Below are positions 15,912 through 25,234 of a stretch of 64,000 nt of DNA, piece after piece. The notes under the pieces are model-generated. The model made no database searches, was not told where the DNA came from, and was given only the letters and a program-made list of their open reading frames with translations. Source of the DNA: Corynebacterium sp. (lineage in GTDB: Bacteria; Actinomycetota; Actinomycetes; Mycobacteriales; Mycobacteriaceae); assembly GCF_022712275.1 (NCBI RefSeq), contig NZ_JALAGU010000052.1, forward strand, positions 31,047 to 95,046, given 5' to 3'. The stretch's first letter is position 1; each line of letters opens with the position of its first letter. The translations under genes were made by a program, and so were the position numbers.

Positions 15912-18878
15912 ATGGCAGCCCCCCATTTCCGTCGGCACATCGGCCCGAACGCCACCGACACCCAGGCCATCCTCGACACCCTCGGCTACGAGAGCACTGA
16001 AGCGCTCGCCGCCGCCGCGGTCCCGGCGTCCATCGCCCAGACCGCCCCGATCGGCCTCGCCCCCGCCCTCGACGAGCAGGACGCCCTGGCGACCCTCAAG
16101 GGCTTCGCCGGCAAGAACACGCTGAAGAAGCAGCTCATCGGCGCCGGCTACTACGACACGGTCACCCCGGCGGTCATCCGCCGCAACATCGTCGAGAACC
16201 CCGCCTGGTACACCGCCTACACCCCGTACCAGCCGGAGATCTCCCAGGGCCGTCTCGAGGCCCTGCTGAACTTCCAGACCATGGTCGAGGACCTCACCGG
16301 CCTGCCGATCGCCGGTGCATCCCTGCTCGACGAGGCCACCGCCGTCGCCGAGGCCACCCAGATGATGGCCCGCCAGAACGCGAAGGCCGCGAAGAAGGGC
16401 GGCGTCGTCCTGCTGGACGAGGCCCTGCACGATTCCAGCCTCAACATCACCCTCGCCCGCGCCGCCGCCGCCGACATCCCCGTGGTCATCACCACCGTGG
16501 ACGCCGCCTCCGTGGCGGCTCTGGACGCAGAGGGCACCGTGATCGTCGGCGCCGTGATCTCCAACCCGGCCACCACCGGTGAACTCCGCGCCGACCTCCC
16601 CGAGGTTATCGCCGCAGTCCACGACCGTGGCGGACTCGTCACCGTCGCCGCCGACCTGCTGGCCCAGGTCCTCGTCCAGTCTCCGGGCGAGGCCGGTGCC
16701 GACATCGCCGTGGGCTCCGCCCAGCGCTTCGGCGTCCCGCTGTTCTTCGGTGGCCCGCACGCCGCCTTCCTGGCCTGCCGCGCCGAGTACCAGCGCAAGA
16801 TGCCCGGCCGCATCGTCGGTGTCTCCGTCGACGCCGACGGCACCCCGGCATACCGTCTCGCCCTGCAGACCCGTGAGCAGCACATCCGCCGTGACAAGGC
16901 GACCTCGAACATCTGCACCGCCCAGGCACTGCTCGCCGTCGTCGCCAGCTTCTACGCCGTCTGGCACGGTCCGGCCGGCCTGCGCGCCATCGCTTCCGAG
17001 CTCCACGGCCGCGCCGTCGCCCTGGCCGTCGGTCTCACCGGTGAGGGCCTGACCCTGGCCTCCGACCTCTTCTTCGACACCGTCACCGTCGAGGTCACCG
17101 ATGCCGCCTCGGTCGTCGCCGCCGCCTGCGACGAGGGCTTCAACCTGCGCCTCGTCGACGAGACCCACGTCGGTGTCTCCGTGGGTGAGTCCACCACCGA
17201 CGAGGACGTCGCCGCCCTGGTCCGCGTCATCGCCGGTGCCCATACCACGGTCGACACCTCCGCTTTCGAGCCGGAGAACGGACCGCTCGGTGGTGAGGAC
17301 AGCATCCTGCGCACCGATGAGATCCTCACCCACCCGGTCTTCCACTCGGTCTCCTCCGAGACCCAGATGATGCGCTACATGCGTCGCCTGGCCGACCGTG
17401 ACCTGGCTCTGGACCGCACGATGATCCCGCTGGGCTCCTGCACCATGAAGCTCAACGCCGCGATCTCCATGGAGCCGATCACCTGGCCGGAGTTCGCCGG
17501 CATCCACCCGCTGGTCCCCGCCGAGCAGGCCACCGGCTGGCTCGAGCTCATCGAGGACCTGGAGGAGCGGCTCGCGAAGATCACCGGCTACGCCGCGGTC
17601 TCCGTCCAGCCGAACGCCGGTTCGCAGGGTGAGTTCGCCGGTCTGCTGGCGATCCGCCGCTACCACCTCGCCAACGGCGACGACCAGCGCACCCTGGTGC
17701 TCATCCCGGCGTCCGCCCACGGCACCAACGCCGCCTCCGCCGCACTCGCCGGTCTGGGTGTGGTCGCCGTGAAGAACGCCGGGGACGGGTCCATCGACCT
17801 GGACGACCTCGACGCGAAGATCGCGAAGTACAGCGACCGGATCGCCGGCATCATGATCACCTACCCGTCCACCCACGGTGTCTTCGAGGAGCACGTCGGC
17901 CAGGTCTGCGAGAAGGTCCACGCCACCGGCGGCCAGGTCTACATCGACGGTGCGAACCTCAACGCCCTGGTCGGTCTCGCACAGCCGGGTGTCTTCGGCG
18001 GCGACGTCAGCCACCTCAACCTGCACAAGACCTTCACCATCCCCCACGGTGGCGGTGGCCCGGGTGTCGGCCCGGTGTGTGTCGCCGAGCACCTCATCCC
18101 GTTCCTGCCGACCGACCCGTGGAACGACCCGACGGTCGCCCCCGGCGTCCAGGAGGGACGCCCGGTCTCCGCGGCGACCTACGGTTCCGCCGGCGTCCTG
18201 CCGATCTCCTGGACCTACATCGCGATGATGGGTGACGAGGGGCTGACTGAGGCGTCCCGCATGGCGCTGGTCAATGCGAACTACATCTCCGCGCAGCTCG
18301 CGGACACCGTCCCCACGCTCTACACCGGTGAGAACGGTCTTGTCGGCCACGAGTGCATCCTCGACCTGCGGGAGCTGACCAAGCAGTCGGGCGTGACCGC
18401 CGCGGACGTCTCCAAGCGCCTCATGGACTTCGGCTTCCACGCCCCGACCCTGGCCTTCCCGGTCACCGGGACGCTCATGGTCGAGCCGACCGAGTCCGAG
18501 GACAAGGGCGAACTGGACCGCTTCATCACCGCGATGAAGACCATCCGCGCCGAAATCGACGAGATCATCGCCGGTGACGTCGCCGTGGAGGACTCGGTCC
18601 TGCGCCACGCGCCGTTCACCGTGGAGTCCGTCGTCCGCGACGATTTCGAGGACGCCGTCTCCGGTGGTCACTTCTCCCGTACCAAGGCCGCCTTCCCGGT
18701 CGCTACGCTGCGCCGGGACAAGTACTTCCCGGCGACCCGCCGCATCGACGACGCCTACGGCGACCGCAACCTGGTCTGCTCCTGCCCGCCGCTGGACGCC
18801 TTCGACATCGAGTCCGACACCGAGTCCGACACCGAGTCCGACACCGACTCCGATTCAGAGAGCGAGAACAATGAGTAA
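15912..18878 (+). CDS. gcvP: Glycine dehydrogenase (decarboxylating), P-protein
   Basis: 988 residues from ATG 15912 (AGGAAGAAG upstream). An earlier in-frame ATG at 15807 lies inside the riboswitch and is rejected. The P-protein uses PLP to decarboxylate glycine and passes the aminomethyl group to GcvH. Seen: N-terminal RRHIGP, the glycine-rich MIPLGSCTMKLN, and PLP-lysine Lys706 in NLHKTFTIPHGGGGPG. Unusually, the protein ends in an acidic, Ser/Thr-rich tail of repeated ESDT units (encoded by a 12-bp repeat at 18810-18845) that ordinary GcvP proteins lack. The stop overlaps the gcvT start by 8 nt. Confidence 0.97.
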   Translation: MAAPHFRRHIGPNATDTQAILDTLGYESTEALAAAAVPASIAQTAPIGLAPALDEQDALATLKGFAGKNTLKKQLIGAGYYDTVTPAVIRRNIVENPAWYTAYTPYQPEISQGRLEALLNFQTMVEDLTGLPIAGASLLDEATAVAEATQMMARQNAKAAKKGGVVLLDEALHDSSLNITLARAAAADIPVVITTVDAASVAALDAEGTVIVGAVISNPATTGELRADLPEVIAAVHDRGGLVTVAADLLAQVLVQSPGEAGADIAVGSAQRFGVPLFFGGPHAAFLACRAEYQRKMPGRIVGVSVDADGTPAYRLALQTREQHIRRDKATSNICTAQALLAVVASFYAVWHGPAGLRAIASELHGRAVALAVGLTGEGLTLASDLFFDTVTVEVTDAASVVAAACDEGFNLRLVDETHVGVSVGESTTDEDVAALVRVIAGAHTTVDTSAFEPENGPLGGEDSILRTDEILTHPVFHSVSSETQMMRYMRRLADRDLALDRTMIPLGSCTMKLNAAISMEPITWPEFAGIHPLVPAEQATGWLELIEDLEERLAKITGYAAVSVQPNAGSQGEFAGLLAIRRYHLANGDDQRTLVLIPASAHGTNAASAALAGLGVVAVKNAGDGSIDLDDLDAKIAKYSDRIAGIMITYPSTHGVFEEHVGQVCEKVHATGGQVYIDGANLNALVGLAQPGVFGGDVSHLNLHKTFTIPHGGGGPGVGPVCVAEHLIPFLPTDPWNDPTVAPGVQEGRPVSAATYGSAGVLPISWTYIAMMGDEGLTEASRMALVNANYISAQLADTVPTLYTGENGLVGHECILDLRELTKQSGVTAADVSKRLMDFGFHAPTLAFPVTGTLMVEPTESEDKGELDRFITAMKTIRAEIDEIIAGDVAVEDSVLRHAPFTVESVVRDDFEDAVSGGHFSRTKAAFPVATLRRDKYFPATRRIDDAYGDRNLVCSCPPLDAFDIESDTESDTESDTDSDSESENNE
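18810..18845. repeat. 12-bp tandem repeat encoding ESDT in the GcvP tail
   Basis: Three perfect copies of GAGTCCGACACC, followed by degenerate copies (GACTCCGATTCAGAG). The number is a multiple of three, so copy-number change would not shift the frame. Confidence 0.9.
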
Positions 18879-20064
18879 CGAGACCGCACTCCACCCCGTC
18901 CACGCCGAACTCGGTGCGAAGTTCACCGACTTCGGTGGCTGGGACATGCCCCTGAAGTACGGCAAGGAGCTCGAGGAGCACCGCGCCGTGCGCGAGGCCG
19001 TCGGCCTCTTCGACCTCTCCCACATGGGCGAGGTCCGGGTCACCGGTCCGGACGCCGCCGCATTCCTGGACCACGCCCTGGTCTCCCGCATCTCCGCGGT
19101 GAAGGTCGGCAAGGCGAAGTACTCGATGATCTGCACCGACGACGGCGGTATCATCGACGACCTCATCACCTATGTCCTCGCTCCCGAGGAGTACCTGGTC
19201 ATCCCCAACGCCGGCAACGCCCCGGCGGTCTTCGCCGCACTCACCGAGCGGGTCGGGGACTTCAATGTCACCCTCGTCGACCAGACCACCGACATCTCGC
19301 TCATCGCCGTGCAGGGCCCGAAGGCCGCCGATGTCATGCTGCAGATCGTCGAGGAGGTCACCGACGCTCCCGAGGCATCCGGTGCATCGTCCGAGGACAA
19401 CTCCGTGGCCGCCGCGGTCGCCGGTCTCGGCTACTACGCCGCTTTCCAGGGCACCGTCGCCGGCGTCCCCGCGATCATCGCCCGCACCGGCTACACCGGC
19501 GAGGACGGCTTCGAGATCTTCGTCGACAACGACGCCACCGGCGTCCCCGGTGAAGCACCCGCGAAGATCTGGGGTGCCGCCCTCGCCGCCGGTGAGCGGT
19601 ACGGTGTCCTGCCGTGCGGTCTCGCCGCCCGCGACACGCTGCGCCTGGAGGCCGGCATGCCGCTCTACGGCAACGAGCTGTCCCTGGACCTGACCCCGGT
19701 GGATGCCGGTCTCGGTATCCTCGCCGCGACGAAGTCCAAGGACGAGTTCGTCGGGCGTGAGGCCATCATCGCCGCCAAGGAGCAGGGCACGAAGCAGATC
19801 CGCATCGGCCTGGCCGGTGAGGGTAAGCGTGCCGCGCGTGGCGGTTACGAGATCCGGGATGCCGAGGGCAACCGGATCGGTGAGGTGACCTCCGGTGCGC
19901 TCTCGCCGACGCTCGGCCACCCGGTCGCGATGGGCTACGTCACCACCGAAGCCGCAGCCGAGGGCGGATCAGCGGCCGAAGGGTCGACCGTCATCGTCGA
20001 CATCCGCGGCAAGGACTTCCCGTACACCGTCGTCGCGCTGCCGTTCTACAGCCGCGAAAAGTAA
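18871..20064 (+). CDS. gcvT: Glycine cleavage system aminomethyltransferase, T-protein
   Basis: 397 residues from ATG 18871, which overlaps the gcvP stop by 8 nt. It transfers the methylene group from aminomethyl-lipoyl GcvH to tetrahydrofolate and releases ammonia. Family marks: FTDFGGWDMPLKY, FDLSHMGEV near residue 48, KYSMICTDDGGIIDDL, RTGYTGEDGFEIF and a C-terminal TSGALSPTLG. A short Ala/Ser-rich insert (around residue 170, ASGASSED) is unlike the compact enterobacterial protein. The start at ATGAGTAAC is preferred because codons upstream belong to gcvP. Confidence 0.97.
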   Translation: MSNETALHPVHAELGAKFTDFGGWDMPLKYGKELEEHRAVREAVGLFDLSHMGEVRVTGPDAAAFLDHALVSRISAVKVGKAKYSMICTDDGGIIDDLITYVLAPEEYLVIPNAGNAPAVFAALTERVGDFNVTLVDQTTDISLIAVQGPKAADVMLQIVEEVTDAPEASGASSEDNSVAAAVAGLGYYAAFQGTVAGVPAIIARTGYTGEDGFEIFVDNDATGVPGEAPAKIWGAALAAGERYGVLPCGLAARDTLRLEAGMPLYGNELSLDLTPVDAGLGILAATKSKDEFVGREAIIAAKEQGTKQIRIGLAGEGKRAARGGYEIRDAEGNRIGEVTSGALSPTLGHPVAMGYVTTEAAAEGGSAAEGSTVIVDIRGKDFPYTVVALPFYSREK

Positions 20065-20094
20065 ACTGCACCCAACCACACTGAGGAGAGAACC

Positions 20095-20487
20095 ATGACT
20101 GCACTTCCCACCGACCGCCTGTACTCCGAGGAGCACGAGTGGGTGAACTCGACCGACATCAACGCCGGTGACACCGTGCGCGTCGGCATCACCCACATCG
20201 CGGCCGACGCCCTGGGTGAGATCGTCTTCGCCGAGCTGCCCGAGGTCGGCACCGAGATCGAGGCCGGCGAGCCCTTCGGCGAGGTCGAGTCCACCAAGTC
20301 GGTCTCCGACATCTACGCCCCGGTCTCCGGCGAGATCACCGCCGTCAACGAGGAGATCGCCGACAACGCCGGCATCATCAACGAGGACCCCTACGGTGCC
20401 GGCTGGCTCTACGAGGTCACCGTCACTGTGGTTCCCGCAGCCGACGACCTCCTCGACCATGAGGCCTACGCCGCAGACAACGTCTAG
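20095..20487 (+). CDS. gcvH: Glycine cleavage system lipoyl carrier, H-protein
   Basis: 130 residues, the normal length. EEHEWVN at the N-terminus and the lipoyl motif VESTKSVSDIYAPVSG with lipoyl-lysine Lys68 identify the H-protein, which shuttles the aminomethyl group between GcvP, GcvT and the L-protein. ATG follows GAGGAGAG. It lies 30 nt after gcvT and is the last gcv gene here; no lipA, lipB or lpd gene is nearby, so lipoylation and the L-protein come from elsewhere. Confidence 0.97.
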   Translation: MTALPTDRLYSEEHEWVNSTDINAGDTVRVGITHIAADALGEIVFAELPEVGTEIEAGEPFGEVESTKSVSDIYAPVSGEITAVNEEIADNAGIINEDPYGAGWLYEVTVTVVPAADDLLDHEAYAADNV

Positions 20488-20507
20488 GTCTCATACACTG
20501 TGCCCTG

Positions 20508-22001
20508 ATGTCTTTCGCTGTTGTCGCCCTCGTTCTCGGGCTCGTGCTGCTTCTCGTGGCCGCGGGCCTGTTCCTGCGTGCCTCGCGACCGGCGGCACCG
20601 GGGGAACATCGGGAACAGGGCCGTCACGAGGCCGGGACGCCGTCAGCTGACCGGGCACGCCCGTCCGCCTGGCCGTCGGCCGCTGCCCCTGTCAATGCCA
20701 CTGCCTCCGGGTCGAAGCAGGGGAGTGACCGGGAACCGGCGTCCGACCAGGAAGAACAGTCCGGGGAGGACGCAGCCACGGGCGGGACACCTGAGCCGGA
20801 AGCGGTTCCTGCCCCGGGGTCGTCCGGCTTCACCGGTCGTCGGGGGCGGCGGCACTGGGCCACCGCCCACGGCTTCGAGTACACCCGGGAGGATGCCTTC
20901 CTCACCGCGGAATGGCCGGTCAGCCTGATCCGCGAGATCTCCGCGACCGACCAGGGGCCTGCGGCCCGGGACCTGGTTTCCGGGTTCCTCGACGGTCACC
21001 AGGTACACATCGCCGATGTTGCCGGGTCAACCCTCCTGGCGTTGCGCCGGGGTGCGTACTCCCCGGTCGATGTCCACGTCACCACCGCTGCCGCGATGCC
21101 GGCCGGGATGCGGCATGACGCCGACCTCGACCGGATGCCCTTCACCGTCTACGCCTCGGACACGCGGGCAGTCGGACGGATGCTCGACAGCCGTGTCGAC
21201 GAGGCACTCGCCGCGCTGTCCGGAGTGGTCTCCGACGTCGCCTTCTCCGGGGCGTGGGTGGTGGCCCGGTGTGCCCGTCGTACCGACGCGGACCGCTGGG
21301 ACGCACTTCTGCCGCACCTGGCGGCGCTGGGCTCCGCTGCCCGGGTACTCCCGCCCCTGGTGACCACCGCCACCCTCGATATCTCCGTCGCCGATCCGAC
21401 GCGTCCCCGTCCGGCGTCCGGGGTACTCATCCCGGTCGATCCGTCCGCCGCAGATGCCGCGGACGACGCTGACGGAGACACCGCCACCGCGCGCCCCGGG
21501 CACCTGCGTGCCGTGCCCGACGCCCCCGCTGTTCCGGAGCCTGAACCCGAGGCGGGGACCGGGGACGCCGTTGAGCCGGAGGAGACCGGAGAGCCCGCGC
21601 ACCCGAAGGTAGAGCGTCCCTCCGATCCGGTGGAGTTCCCGACCCGGTCCCGCGGGCAGGTCTACGGCGAGGCAGACCTCGACGGATCATGGCCTGAGGA
21701 CGTCACCGAAGACGGTCTGACCAGTATCCCGGCACTGGGCGAGGAGCCCACGGCCGATGTCTCCGACGACGACGGGCCCCGGATCGTGCGGGCCGGGACG
21801 TCCGCGACGATCTTCTCCGACTCCACCAGCTCCACCTCCACCAGCTCCACCGGTCCCACCGGCACTGTCTCCCGGGGACGCCACCGCGGCCCGGACGCGC
21901 GGCATGCCGGTGCCGACCGTGATTCCGCCGACTCCACCGACGATTACGACGTCGTCGACCCTGAAGTCGTTGATCCGGACGTCACGGACCCCGACAACTG
22001 A
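20508..22001 (+). CDS. Membrane-anchored protein of unknown function
   Basis: 497 residues. One N-terminal helix (residues 4-24, VVALVLGLVLLLVAAGLFLR), then a low-complexity linker rich in Ala, Pro, Gly and acidic residues to about 105. A globular domain of about 180 residues follows (HWATAHGFEYTRED, then FLDGHQVHIADVAGSTLLALRRG and MPFTVYASD). A second disordered acidic region follows to the C-terminus with Ser/Thr repeats STSSTSTSST and closing VVDPEVVDPDVTDPD. ATG lies 8 nt after TACACT (20494-20499), suggesting a leaderless mRNA. Family not recognised; it looks like a conserved coryneform protein. It is upstream of pyrE. Confidence 0.7.
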   Translation: MSFAVVALVLGLVLLLVAAGLFLRASRPAAPGEHREQGRHEAGTPSADRARPSAWPSAAAPVNATASGSKQGSDREPASDQEEQSGEDAATGGTPEPEAVPAPGSSGFTGRRGRRHWATAHGFEYTREDAFLTAEWPVSLIREISATDQGPAARDLVSGFLDGHQVHIADVAGSTLLALRRGAYSPVDVHVTTAAAMPAGMRHDADLDRMPFTVYASDTRAVGRMLDSRVDEALAALSGVVSDVAFSGAWVVARCARRTDADRWDALLPHLAALGSAARVLPPLVTTATLDISVADPTRPRPASGVLIPVDPSAADAADDADGDTATARPGHLRAVPDAPAVPEPEPEAGTGDAVEPEETGEPAHPKVERPSDPVEFPTRSRGQVYGEADLDGSWPEDVTEDGLTSIPALGEEPTADVSDDDGPRIVRAGTSATIFSDSTSSTSTSSTGPTGTVSRGRHRGPDARHAGADRDSADSTDDYDVVDPEVVDPDVTDPDN

Positions 22002-22058
22002 GCGCCCGTCGGGGCCCGTACTATCGGTGGTCGAACACGTCACCGTAAGGAGCCTGCC

Positions 22059-22610
22059 ATGAGCGCACCCACCGTCAACCCCGAGAAGCTGAAGCGGCTC
22101 GCTGAGCTGGTCACCGAACTCTCCGTCGTCCGCGGGAAGGTCACTCTCTCCTCCGGCAAGGAGGCCGACTACTACGTGGACCTGCGTCGCGCGACGCTGC
22201 ACCGCGAGTCCGCGAAGCTCATCGGCGAACTGCTCCGCGAGCTCACCGCCGACTGGGACTACGTCGCCGTCGGTGGCCTGACCCTGGGTGCGGACCCGGT
22301 GGCCACCTCGGTCATGCACTCCGGTGACGGGGTGGACGCCTTCGTGGTGCGCAAGGAGGCCAAGAAGCACGGCATGCAACGCCGTATCGAGGGGCCGGAC
22401 ATCGAGGGCCGCCGCGTCCTCGTCGTCGAGGACACGACCACCACCGGCAACTCGCCGCTCACCGCCGTCGCCGCGGTGCGGGCGGCCGGCGCGACCGTCG
22501 TCGGTGTGGCCACTGTCGTCGACCGGGCCACCGGCGCCAGGGACGTCATCGAGGCCGAGGGTGTGGAGTACCGCAGCCTGCTCGGCCTGTCCGATCTCGG
22601 CCTGGCCTGA
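22059..22610 (+). CDS. pyrE: Orotate phosphoribosyltransferase
   Basis: 183 residues. It converts orotate and PRPP to OMP in pyrimidine synthesis. Seen: GKVTLSSGKEADYYVDLRRA at the N-terminus (KxxLxSG...YYVDLR), GLTLGADPVA, VRKEAKKHGMQRRIEG for the flexible loop, and the PRPP-binding motif VLVVEDTTTTGNS near residue 130. The ATG is preceded by TAAGGAG. It is followed by a lysoplasmalogenase-like gene 20 nt downstream. Separation from other pyr genes is usual in coryneforms. Confidence 0.96.
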   Translation: MSAPTVNPEKLKRLAELVTELSVVRGKVTLSSGKEADYYVDLRRATLHRESAKLIGELLRELTADWDYVAVGGLTLGADPVATSVMHSGDGVDAFVVRKEAKKHGMQRRIEGPDIEGRRVLVVEDTTTTGNSPLTAVAAVRAAGATVVGVATVVDRATGARDVIEAEGVEYRSLLGLSDLGLA

Positions 22611-22630
22611 GTCTGCCGAGGAGACCACCT

Positions 22631-23308
22631 ATGTCCACCGCCCGTGCTCTGCGCACCGCGTATCTCGCCGCCGGGGCAGTGTCCGTCGTCGCCGCTGCGG
22701 CAGGACGCCGTGGTGACCGGCTCACCCGCATCGTCAAGCCCACCCTGATGCCGTTGCTCGCCGGCACCGTGCTGGCGCGAGGTCAGCGGAAGGCGACCAC
22801 GACCGTGGTCGCAGGCCTGACCGGGGGCTGGGTCGGCGACATCATCCTCATGGGTGCGGACGGTCGCAGCGACGATTCCCGGGTCCGCGCCCGCAACCTC
22901 AACCGCGGCTCGGCGGCCTTCGCGCTCAACCAGGTGTCCTACATCGCCGAGCTGTGGCACGCCGGACACCGGCCGAGGAAGAACACGGTCGCCCTGCGTG
23001 CACCGGTGCTGGCGTCCGGCGTCGTCACTGCGGCGACCGGCGCCCCGGCCGCCCTGCCCGCCGCCGTCGGCTACGGTTCCCTGCTCGCGGGAACTTCGGT
23101 GCTCGCCGCGGATGAGGGAGAGACCACCCCACTGGGGCTCGGCGGCAACCTCTTCGTCCTCTCCGACGGACTGATCCTCGCCCGACAGGCTTTCCTCACC
23201 GGGGAGAAGCCTCTGGTCCGCGTGCTCGACGGGCTGGTCGACAGTCTGGTCATGGCGACCTATGTCGCCGCACAGCTGCTGATCGTCGAGGGTCTCACCC
23301 GTGACTGA
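22631..23308 (+). CDS. YhhN/TMEM86 family membrane protein (lysoplasmalogenase-like)
   Basis: 225 residues with seven or eight membrane helices. The family pattern is seen: RIVKPTLMPLLAG in the first third, GWVGDIILM (conserved Gly-Asp), RARNLNRGSAAFALNQVSY, and the C-terminal LGGNLFVLSDGLILARQA with the conserved Asp. Characterised relatives hydrolyse the vinyl ether bond of lysoplasmalogen; actinobacterial members are uncharacterised. It overlaps the following RNA methyltransferase start by 8 nt, so they are one transcription unit with pyrE. Confidence 0.82.
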   Translation: MSTARALRTAYLAAGAVSVVAAAAGRRGDRLTRIVKPTLMPLLAGTVLARGQRKATTTVVAGLTGGWVGDIILMGADGRSDDSRVRARNLNRGSAAFALNQVSYIAELWHAGHRPRKNTVALRAPVLASGVVTAATGAPAALPAAVGYGSLLAGTSVLAADEGETTPLGLGGNLFVLSDGLILARQAFLTGEKPLVRVLDGLVDSLVMATYVAAQLLIVEGLTRD

Positions 23309-23963
23309 GGGCAACGGCCCCACCGAGTGGTTCCCGCACCCGGTCGGGGTGGGCCCCTGGGAGGCCGAGAATCCGGGCGTCCCACGCCCCACCGGTGAGG
23401 AGTACGACCCGGACCTGCTCGATGACGGTGACCGCCGCAATGTCGTGGACGCCTACCGCTGGTGGCGCACCGAGGCGATCATCGCCGACATCGACGCGCG
23501 TCGGCATGCCCTGCACATCGCCATCGAGAACTTCGAGAACGACTCGAACATCGGCACTGTCGTGCGCACCGCCAACGCCTTCGCCGTGGACACCGTCCAC
23601 ATCGTCGGCCGGAAGCGGTGGAACCGGCGAGGAGCGATGGTCACCGACCGCTACCAGCACCTCGAGCACCATCCGGACACGGACTCGGTCATGGATTACG
23701 CGGCCGCGCACGACCTCGTTGTCGTGGCCGTGGACAACACCCCCGGATCGGTGCCCCTGGAGACCGCGGAGCTCCCGGAGCGTTGCCTGCTGCTGTTCGG
23801 GCAGGAAGGTCCGGGTGTCACGGCCGAAGCGCAGGCAGGGGCCTCGATGACGGTGAGCATCGCCCAGTTCGGCTCGACCCGGTCGATCAACGCGGGCGTG
23901 GCCGCGGGCATCGCGATGCACGCCTGGATCAGGCAGCACGCGAGCCTGGAAAATGCCTGGTAG
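23301..23963 (+). CDS. TrmH/SpoU-family RNA 2'-O-methyltransferase
   Basis: 220 residues starting at GTG 23301, inside the previous gene. SPOUT class motifs are in order: ENDSNIGTVVRTANAF (motif 1), LLLFGQEGPGV (motif 2), SIAQFGSTRSINAGVAAGIAMHAW (split motif 3 with conserved Ser-Leu/Ile-Asn). The protein ties S-adenosylmethionine in a C-terminal knot and methylates a ribose in tRNA or rRNA; the target cannot be read. The extra N-terminal 60 residues (WFPHPVGVGPWE) are Trp/Pro-rich and not part of the catalytic core. Confidence 0.92.
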   Translation: MTEGNGPTEWFPHPVGVGPWEAENPGVPRPTGEEYDPDLLDDGDRRNVVDAYRWWRTEAIIADIDARRHALHIAIENFENDSNIGTVVRTANAFAVDTVHIVGRKRWNRRGAMVTDRYQHLEHHPDTDSVMDYAAAHDLVVVAVDNTPGSVPLETAELPERCLLLFGQEGPGVTAEAQAGASMTVSIAQFGSTRSINAGVAAGIAMHAWIRQHASLENAW

Positions 23964-23973
23964 AAACGGACTC

Positions 23974-25170
23974 ATGGACGAACTCTGGGACCACCGCGCA
24001 GATCTGGCCGAGCAGGCCGTCTTCGAGCGGCACGGGTCCCGGCTCTGGGGGATCCCGAAGACCACCCTCGGCGTCATCGCGTGGCCGCCGTCGACCCGCG
24101 ACAAGTTCTTCTACCACTGGCACTACTGGTGGCAGGCCCACTTCATCGACTGCCAGGTGGACGCCGCGACCCGCCGCGACACCGGGCTCCGCCTGCGAGC
24201 CATCCGCCGCACCATCCGGGGAATGCGGATCCGCAACCGTCGGCCGCTGCCCTACAACGAGTTCTACGATGACCGCACCTGGCTCGCCCTGGCCATGCAC
24301 CGGGCCCAGGACCTGCCGAAGTACGGGACCGTGCGGTACCTGCCGGGGCTCGAGGCGTCGATCATCGAGGGCGTCGACCCGCTGACGGGCGCCCTGCCGT
24401 GGAAGGTTGACGAGAACTTCTTCAATGTCCCGACCAACGGACCCGTCGCGATCCTCGCCGCCCGTACCGGGCGGACCGACCTTGCCGCACAGCTGGTGGA
24501 GTGGATCTACCCTCGCCTGATCAACACCGACGGTCTGGTCATGGACGGGGTGCGGCTGCGTGTGCACGGTGAGGACCCTGTCACCCAGGTCCACACCTAC
24601 AACCAGGGCGTCGTTCTCGGGGCACTTGTCGAACTCGCCCGGACGCAGCGCCGCGAGGCGGGGATTCCACAGCACGCGGTGAGTGAGGTCGGCACCGAGC
24701 ACATCACCCGCGTCCACCAGTTGGTGCAGGCCGTGGCCTCACACCTGGCGTCGCCGGACGGCGTCATCGGCCTGGGGACGGGCCGGGGCGGCAACGGCAA
24801 CGGTGGTGGAGACGGAGGCCTGTTCAAGGGCATCCTCGCCCGATACCTCGCCCTGGTCGTCACCGACCTGCCCAGTGACGACCGGCTTAGCCGGGCGACC
24901 CGTCAGCTGGCGAAGCGGCTGGTGATGCAGTCCGCCGACTCAGTGTGGCACCACCGTCTGGAGGTCGACGGCCTGCCGCTGTTCGGATCCTCCTGGATGG
25001 ACGACGCCGCCCTGCCGCAGTCGGGCAACCGGATCGGCTCCACCATCGCCACCGGTGCCGGGGCCGATCTGGGGGTGCCGGAGCGGGACCTGTCGGTGCA
25101 GCTGTCAGGCTGGATGCTCATGGAGGCGGCCGCGAAGGTCAGCGGAGACACACCCGACACCACCCGCTGA
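23974..25170 (+). CDS. GH76-family glycoside hydrolase (alpha-1,6-mannanase-like)
   Basis: 398 residues from ATG 23974; ATG 23953, inside the upstream gene, is also in frame. Family 76 (alpha/alpha)6-barrel features: HWHYWWQAHFIDC, the adjacent-aspartate motif YDDRTWLALAMHRAQ around residue 95, DENFFNVPTNGPVA, and VHTYNQGVVLGALVEL. There is no signal peptide, so it appears cytoplasmic. Known family members cut alpha-1,6-mannan; Corynebacterium makes lipomannan and arabinomannan with that backbone, so a role in turnover or trimming of such glycans is inferred. A Gly/Asn-rich loop near residue 270 (RGGNGNGGGDGG) is unusual. Confidence 0.85.
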   Translation: MDELWDHRADLAEQAVFERHGSRLWGIPKTTLGVIAWPPSTRDKFFYHWHYWWQAHFIDCQVDAATRRDTGLRLRAIRRTIRGMRIRNRRPLPYNEFYDDRTWLALAMHRAQDLPKYGTVRYLPGLEASIIEGVDPLTGALPWKVDENFFNVPTNGPVAILAARTGRTDLAAQLVEWIYPRLINTDGLVMDGVRLRVHGEDPVTQVHTYNQGVVLGALVELARTQRREAGIPQHAVSEVGTEHITRVHQLVQAVASHLASPDGVIGLGTGRGGNGNGGGDGGLFKGILARYLALVVTDLPSDDRLSRATRQLAKRLVMQSADSVWHHRLEVDGLPLFGSSWMDDAALPQSGNRIGSTIATGAGADLGVPERDLSVQLSGWMLMEAAAKVSGDTPDTTR

Positions 25171-25234
25171 CGCCGAAACGGGCATACTGGGGTGCAGCCA
25201 TGCGTCAAATAGAGGACACCTAGGGAGGACCTCC

